Origin: Bacillus sp. AZ43
GTDB taxonomy: Bacteria; Actinomycetota; Actinomycetes; Mycobacteriales; Geodermatophilaceae
Assembly (NCBI GenBank): GCA_004570425.1
Contig: SPQJ01000003.1
Coordinates: 62,001 to 126,000, forward strand
Direction: 5' to 3'
Length of the DNA stretch: 64,000 bases
Shown here piece after piece: positions 59,787 to 64,000 of the stretch (positions within the stretch are counted from its first letter, which is position 1; every line of letters starts with the position of its first letter). Under the pieces are notes generated by a model. The model searched no databases. It had not been told where the DNA came from and saw nothing but the letters and a program-made list of their open reading frames with translations. The translations under genes were made by a program, and so were the position numbers.

Positions 59787-60422
59787 TCATCGGCGGATGA
59801 GCCCTCGAGCGGTGGCGGCGGCCACGGCAGCGGTCCGTGAATCGACGCCAAGCTTGGCGTAGATGTGCACGAGGTGGGACTTCACGGTCGCCTGGCTGAG
59901 GAACAGTCGCCCGCTGATCTGCTGATTCGACAGTCCTTCGGCCACCAGCTGCAGAACCTCGACCTCACGGAAACTGAGCGTCTCGGCGGGCGTTCGTACG
60001 CGGTCCATCAGCCGCTGTGCGATCTCCGGAGCGAGCGCGGATTTGCCCGCGGCTGCCGTCCGTACTGCGGCGGCGAGCTCGTCGGGCGGGGTGTCCTTCA
60101 GCAGGTAGCCGGTGGCGCCGGCCTCGATCGCGGCGAGGATGTCCACGTCGGTGTCGTAGGTGGTTAGCACAAGCACCCGTGGCGCGCCGGAGCGAGCGGT
60201 GATGAGCGCGGTGGCCTGCGAGCCGCCCATGCCGCTGCCGAACTGCAGGTCCATGAGCACCACGTCGACTTCCAGCTCGGCGGCGAGCTCGACGGCCCGC
60301 TCGGCGGTGGGCGCCTCGGCCACGACGTCGAAGTCCGGCTCGCCCTCCAGGACCGCACGCAGGCCGGCGCGGACGACGGGGTGGTCGTCGGCGAGCAGCA
60401 GCCGGACGGGTCCGGACGTCAA
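59787..60422 (-). CDS. NarL/LuxR-type response regulator
   Basis: 211 residues from a TTG that overlaps the kinase stop. Receiver domain with acidic pair Asp12-Asp13, phosphoacceptor Asp58 (VVLMDLQFG) and Lys109 (GYLLKDTPP); LuxR-type helix-turn-helix at the C-terminus (LSFREVEVLQLVAEGLSNQQ, then QATVKSHLVHIYAKLGVDSR). It pairs with the kinase and probably controls the divergent ABC transporter genes. Confidence 0.9.
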   Translation of the reverse strand: MTSGPVRLLLADDHPVVRAGLRAVLEGEPDFDVVAEAPTAERAVELAAELEVDVVLMDLQFGSGMGGSQATALITARSGAPRVLVLTTYDTDVDILAAIEAGATGYLLKDTPPDELAAAVRTAAAGKSALAPEIAQRLMDRVRTPAETLSFREVEVLQLVAEGLSNQQISGRLFLSQATVKSHLVHIYAKLGVDSRTAAVAAATARGLIRR

Positions 60423-61636
60423 GCCGACACCTCCTCGACGGTGCCTGCGGGGACCGGGAGGGTGGCCGCCACCGCCGTGCCCTTGCCGGGCGCGGACTCC
60501 ACGACCAGCGCGCCCTGCAGGGCGCGCGCGCGAGCGCGCATCGCCGCCAGGCCGAACCCAGTCCCGTCCGGACCCTGGCCGGGCGGTGCGACCAGCTCGG
60601 GGTCGAACCCGGTGCCGTCGTCGACGATGTCGAGGGCGACGTCGGTGCCCATGTAGCTCAGCGTCAGCTCGACGCGTGACGGCTGCCCGTGCTGGACGGC
60701 GTTGGCGAGCGCCGCCTGTGCGATGCGCAGCAGCGCGGTCTCCTGGGCAGCCGGCAGCTCGATCGGCACACCGGAGATGGAGGCGTGCACGGCCAGCCCA
60801 AAGGCATCGGCGGTGGTCGCGCACAGCTGCTTGAGCGCGGCGGGCAGTGAGCCCGCCACCTCCAGGCCCGGCGGAGTCCAGTCCCGGACGAAGCGCCGCG
60901 CCTCGGCAAGGTTGTCGACGGCGGCCTGGCGGGCCTGCCGCACGTGACCGAGGGCGCTGTCCGACCGGCCGGGAAGGGCGCGCTCCGCGGCGCGGAGCAG
61001 CAGCTGGATGCTGGACAGGCCCTGGGCGAGGGTGTCGTGGATCTCCCGGGCGAGCCGCTCGCGTTCGGCCAGCACCCCACCCGTGTGCTCGGCGGCGGCC
61101 AGGTCGGCGCGGGCGGCGGTGAGCTCGTCGATCAGCCGCCGGCGCGCTTCGCTCTCCCGGTACAGCGCCTGGTAGCCGAGCACGGTGGCCACCGCGACGG
61201 CCGCGCCCAGGACCGGGCCGAGGACCATCGGCGCGGTGAGGCCGTCCTGGTGCCAGGCGAACCCGGCGATCGCCGCGACAGTCGTGGTCGCGACGGCGGT
61301 GAGCCCCCAGCGCATGGGCAGCAGGTGGAGCTGGACGAAGAACAGCGGGAAAGCCAGCCAGATGCCGTCCGGCGTCCAGTACAGGAGCACCAGCCAGCCG
61401 AGGCCCAGGATCGTCAGCCAGATTGCCGCCGCGGCGGTGGAGCGCTGCACCGACGGCAGAGCAGGGCCGACGGCGTAGATCAGGCCCACGGCGACCGCCG
61501 CGGCGAGGACCGCACCGGCATGCGGGGCGTCCTCGGCGACGGCGCGTGCGACGGCCAATCCCAGCAGCGCGAGCACCAGCAGGTGCAGACAACCGCGCAG
61601 CACCGGCTGTACCGGAACGGGAGCAGTCGGGGTCAT
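60419..61636 (-). CDS. NarX/DesK-type sensor histidine kinase
   Basis: 405 residues. About five hydrophobic spans in the first 155 residues, a short coiled linker, the HisKA_3 domain with His200 (LAREIHDTLAQGLSSI) and a HATPase_c domain (DIVDDGTGFDPELV, GFGLAAMRAR). Coupled to the response regulator. Divergent from the FtsX permease gene, the usual layout of antimicrobial or envelope-stress sensing systems. Confidence 0.9.
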   Translation of the reverse strand: MTPTAPVPVQPVLRGCLHLLVLALLGLAVARAVAEDAPHAGAVLAAAVAVGLIYAVGPALPSVQRSTAAAAIWLTILGLGWLVLLYWTPDGIWLAFPLFFVQLHLLPMRWGLTAVATTTVAAIAGFAWHQDGLTAPMVLGPVLGAAVAVATVLGYQALYRESEARRRLIDELTAARADLAAAEHTGGVLAERERLAREIHDTLAQGLSSIQLLLRAAERALPGRSDSALGHVRQARQAAVDNLAEARRFVRDWTPPGLEVAGSLPAALKQLCATTADAFGLAVHASISGVPIELPAAQETALLRIAQAALANAVQHGQPSRVELTLSYMGTDVALDIVDDGTGFDPELVAPPGQGPDGTGFGLAAMRARARALQGALVVESAPGKGTAVAATLPVPAGTVEEVSA

Positions 61637-61817
61637 GGCACCTCCAGGCTAGGCAGCTGCGCGAGCACCGCATCCATCGAAAGGTTGAGGCGGCCGTGCA
61701 CCTCCTGGCCTGGCCGGAGCAGTCTCCCGCACGATGCCTGGAATGCCCTCTCCTGGCGAGGCTGGATCCAGTCGCCGGGCACGTCGCCTGGCACGTGCAG
61801 CGAGGAGAGCCTGAACC

Positions 61818-62900
61818 GTGTTCGTCGCCTGGAGAGACCTCCGGTTCGCCAAGGGACGCTTCGTCCTCATGGGCGCCGTGGTCGTGCTCATCACGGTGCT
61901 GGTCGGGCTGGTGTCCGGCCTGACCGCCGGCCTGGCCCGGGCCAACACCTCCGCCATCACCGACCTGCCCGCCGACTCCCTCGCGTTCGCCGCGCCCGCC
62001 GACGGAGAGGGCTTCTCCTTCACCGTCTCCAGCGTCGACGCCGACACGTGGACGGCATGGGAGCGGGTGCCGGGTGTCACTGCCGCCGAGCCGCTGGGCA
62101 TCATCACCACCCGCGCGCAGACGGACGGCCGGACGGCCGGCGTGTCCGCGTTCGGGGTGCAGTCGGGCTCCGGGCTGGCCCCCTCGGCCGGGCAGGTCCA
62201 GGACGGCGCTGTCGTGCTGTCCACCGGAGCCGCGGACGAGCTCGAGGTCCGGACCGGGGACACCGTCACCGTGGCCGGGAAGGACCTTCGGGTGGCCGAC
62301 GTCGCCGGGGACGCCTCCTACAGCCACACCCCGGTCATGTGGACCAGCTTGACCGACTTCCAGAGCCTGACCGGCAGTGCCAGCGACGGCGATGCCCGCG
62401 CCACGGTCGTCGCGCTGACCACCACCTCCGACGTCGACCTGGGTGCCGCCGACACCGAGTTGGGCACGATGACGGTCAGCCGCGACGACGCACTGTCGGC
62501 GATCGGCTCGTTCACCTCCGAGAACGGGTCGCTGCAGCTGATGCGCGGGTTCCTGTTCGCGATCTCCGCACTGGTCATCGGCGCCTTCTTCACCGTCTGG
62601 ACCATCCAGCGCAGCGGCGACATCGCCGTCCTCAAGGCGCTGGGCGCGTCCACCGGCTACCTGCTGCGCGACGCGCTGGGCCAGGCGGTGGTCCTGCTCG
62701 TGCTCGGCACCGTGGCCGGCACGGCGATCGCGGTCGCCGCCGGCGCTGCTATCGGCTCCGCGGTGCCGTTCGTCCTCGACCTCGCCACCGTCGCCATCCC
62801 GGCGCTGGTCATGATCGCGATCGGCGTCGCCGGTGCAGCCCTGTCCATCCGCCGGATCACCTCCGTCGACCCGCTGACCGCCCTGGGAAGTGCCCGATGA
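61818..62900 (+). CDS. FtsX-type ABC transporter permease
   Basis: 360 residues from a GTG. N-terminal span (VLMGAVVVLITVLVGLVSGL), a large extracytoplasmic domain (about 45-240), then three spans in the C-terminal FtsX domain (LQLMRGFLFAISALVIGAFF, AVVLLVLGTVAGTAIAVAAG, FVLDLATVAIPALVMIAIGV). MacB/LolC-like. Coupled to the ATPase gene by ATGA. Probably regulated by the divergent two-component system. Confidence 0.88.
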   Translation: MFVAWRDLRFAKGRFVLMGAVVVLITVLVGLVSGLTAGLARANTSAITDLPADSLAFAAPADGEGFSFTVSSVDADTWTAWERVPGVTAAEPLGIITTRAQTDGRTAGVSAFGVQSGSGLAPSAGQVQDGAVVLSTGAADELEVRTGDTVTVAGKDLRVADVAGDASYSHTPVMWTSLTDFQSLTGSASDGDARATVVALTTTSDVDLGAADTELGTMTVSRDDALSAIGSFTSENGSLQLMRGFLFAISALVIGAFFTVWTIQRSGDIAVLKALGASTGYLLRDALGQAVVLLVLGTVAGTAIAVAAGAAIGSAVPFVLDLATVAIPALVMIAIGVAGAALSIRRITSVDPLTALGSAR

Positions 62901-63586
62901 GCCTGCACCTGACCGATGTCACCCTCACCTACCCCGACGGCGGGGCTCGGCTGACCGCCCTGGACGACGTCGACCTGGACGTGCCGGCCGGCACCATCAC
63001 CGCCCTCGTCGGCCCGTCCGGCTCCGGCAAGTCCAGCCTGCTGGCCGTCGCGGCCACGCTCATCAGCCCGGACGCCGGCCAAGTCGTCATCGCGGGCACC
63101 GACACCACGGGGCTGAGCCGCAGCCGGCTGACCGAGTTGCGCCGCACCCGGATTGGCATGGTCTTCCAGCAGCCCAACCTGCTGCCGTCACTGACCGCCG
63201 CCGAGCAACTCCAGGTGATGGCCCACCTCGACGGCCGCGCCCCGAGGGCCGCACGAGGCCACGCCATGGAACTCCTCGAGGCCGTCGGGCTCACCGGGCA
63301 GGCCGACCGCCGGCCGCACCAGCTCTCCGGCGGCCAGCGGCAGCGCATCAACATCGCCCGCTCGCTGATGAACGAGCCGGCCGTGCTGCTGGTCGACGAG
63401 CCCACCAGCGCCCTGGACCAAGAACGAGGCGCCGCGATCCTGGACCTCATCACCACCCTCACCCACCGGCAAGGAACCGCCACCGTCCTGGTCACCCACG
63501 ACCGCACCCACCTGACCGCCGTCGACCAGATCGTCGAGATCCACGACGGACACCTGCGCAGCCCCGTTACGGCCGGACACCGCTGA
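62897..63586 (+). CDS. ABC transporter ATP-binding protein (MacB/LolD type)
   Basis: 229 residues. Walker A GPSGSGKS (39-46), signature LSGGQRQR (143-150), Walker B VLLVDE (163-168) and the switch VTHD. Works with the FtsX permease, whose stop it overlaps. This class pumps or extracts substrates such as antimicrobial peptides or lipoproteins; substrate unknown. Confidence 0.93.
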   Translation: MSLHLTDVTLTYPDGGARLTALDDVDLDVPAGTITALVGPSGSGKSSLLAVAATLISPDAGQVVIAGTDTTGLSRSRLTELRRTRIGMVFQQPNLLPSLTAAEQLQVMAHLDGRAPRAARGHAMELLEAVGLTGQADRRPHQLSGGQRQRINIARSLMNEPAVLLVDEPTSALDQERGAAILDLITTLTHRQGTATVLVTHDRTHLTAVDQIVEIHDGHLRSPVTAGHR

Positions 63587-63768
63587 GGGCCATCACCCCT
63601 CCGCGGCGGCCAGCAGCGACCAGGCGATGCCCCGGGATTGGGGGGCAGTTGGGGGTGTCCCAGGCGGGGGAAGACATCCGGACCCCCTCCGCCTCGGCCG
63701 GCGTCATCGGAGTGGCGCACACCGTGGTCCGGCGACGATGTGCAGGAGTTCGTTCATCGGATCGCACC

Positions 63769-63788
63769 TAAGGCACGCGGAAAGCACG
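63769..63788 (+). promoter_or_regulatory. Right-end AGGCAC boxes
   Basis: TAAGGCACG (63769-63777) and GAAAGCACG (63780-63788), 11 bp apart, match the pair at the left end (8544-8563). They lie 48 bases before attR. Likely arm sites for integrase or Xis. Confidence 0.55.
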
Positions 63789-63835
63789 ACGGCCACCTCG
63801 TGAGGCTGTCACCAGCGGATTCACGGGTGGAGTCA

Positions 63836-63884
63836 CCCAGCCTTCCAAGCTGACTGTGCGGGTTCGATTCCCGTCACCCGCTCC
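63836..63884 (+). other. attR (tRNA-Gly 3' part)
   Basis: 49 bases matching the 3' part of the tRNA-Gly at 43 positions, including 17 identical at the start and 11 at the end. The T-stem here (GCGGG/CCCGT) looks like the standard one, so this copy may be the original chromosomal end. Confidence 0.8.
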
Positions 63885-63892
63885 GATGCGAT

Positions 63893-63925
63893 GTAGCGGG
63901 ACACCTCTCACAGGTGTCCCGCTAC
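63893..63925. terminator. Perfect 14-bp hairpin beyond attR
   Basis: GTAGCGGGACACCT and its exact reverse complement with a 5-base loop. It may be the terminator of the displaced tRNA-Gly or the end of another mobile element; no gene follows in the window. Confidence 0.7.
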
Positions 63926-64000
63926 GTCATTCACGGTCATCTTGCGGTTGTTTGTACCCGGGTCGGGGTGGGGGCAGGGGCGCGGAGTAGTTGTCCGTGA

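Larger units (their letters stand above)
8379..63884. mobile_element. Integrative and conjugative element in tRNA-Gly (about 55.5 kb)
   Basis: The interval is bounded by two copies of the tRNA-Gly 3' part and by AGGCAC-box arrays just inside each copy. It holds an excisionase, a tyrosine integrase, a MobF relaxase, a TraG/VirD4 coupling protein, a VirB4-like ATPase, VirB6-like and pilin-like membrane proteins and a Tad pilus cluster. These are the parts needed for excision and conjugation. The cargo between attL and the relaxase is defence-like. The integrase is about 4.9 kb from attR rather than next to it, and a tRNA-end-like sequence lies just after the integrase, so the element may be composite. 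Confidence 0.8.

Noticed and set aside
59787-62327. Minus-strand frame of 846 codons across the two-component system
   Set aside because: The response regulator accounts for the last 211 codons. The rest is the shadow of the kinase and permease genes.
63885-64000. An insertion sequence starting beyond attR
   Set aside because: The hairpin could be an IS end, but no transposase or second end is in the window.

Overview
The window is GC-rich actinobacterial DNA. The trigger factor-ClpP1-ClpP2-ClpX cluster beside valyl-tRNA synthetase, the codon usage and the gene content suggest the Geodermatophilaceae (Blastococcus, Geodermatophilus or Modestobacter type). That placement is an inference; no rRNA is present to test it.

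Core chromosome (1-8.4 kb): the 3' end of valS faces a minus-strand cluster of tig, clpP1, clpP2 and clpX, with a DUF559 gene bracketed by two related palindromes in between. Upstream of tig lie tRNA-Pro(TGG), a small YCII protein, an amidase and, on the plus strand, tRNA-Gly(TCC).

Integrated element (8.4-63.9 kb): the 3' part of tRNA-Gly is repeated at 63836-63884 (43 of 49 bases match by eye). Paired AGGCAC-type boxes with an 11-bp period occur at both ends. I read the roughly 55.5 kb between as one integrative and conjugative element (ICE), possibly composite, because a second tRNA 3'-end-like sequence lies just after the integrase near 59.0 kb.

Cargo (8.4-23.1 kb): mostly defence-type or unrecognised genes. 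They include a PIN-like protein, a DUF4062 protein, an EVE-NucS-type nuclease, a possible RusA-like protein and a three-gene restriction-modification system (motif I methylase piece, GIY-YIG-helicase, NPPY methylase). Short, related imperfect palindromes sit in the gaps between several of these genes.

Transfer functions (23.6-44 kb): a 1832-residue MobF relaxase fused to a helicase and a Toprim primase, a VapBC45-like toxin-antitoxin pair, and a leftward, tightly overlapping type IV secretion operon (ParA-like protein, pilin-like protein, VirB6-like protein, SCO6880-type protein, VirB4-like ATPase, M23/lytic protein, TraG/VirD4 coupling protein, DUF4913 protein).

Pilus and control (44-59 kb): a leftward Tad (type IVc) pilus operon with CpaB/RcpC, TadZ, TadA, TadB, TadC, Flp-like and three TadE/G-like proteins plus a LysM-BTAD membrane protein; then a two-HTH regulator, excisionase and tyrosine integrase. 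Pairs of ACTGGAG, 11 bp apart, lie before the secretion operon, the Tad operon, the relaxase and a small ORF. This suggests one regulator co-ordinates transfer.

Right module (59-63.6 kb): an ACT-domain protein, a two-component system and a divergent FtsX-type ABC transporter, followed by attR and a strong hairpin.
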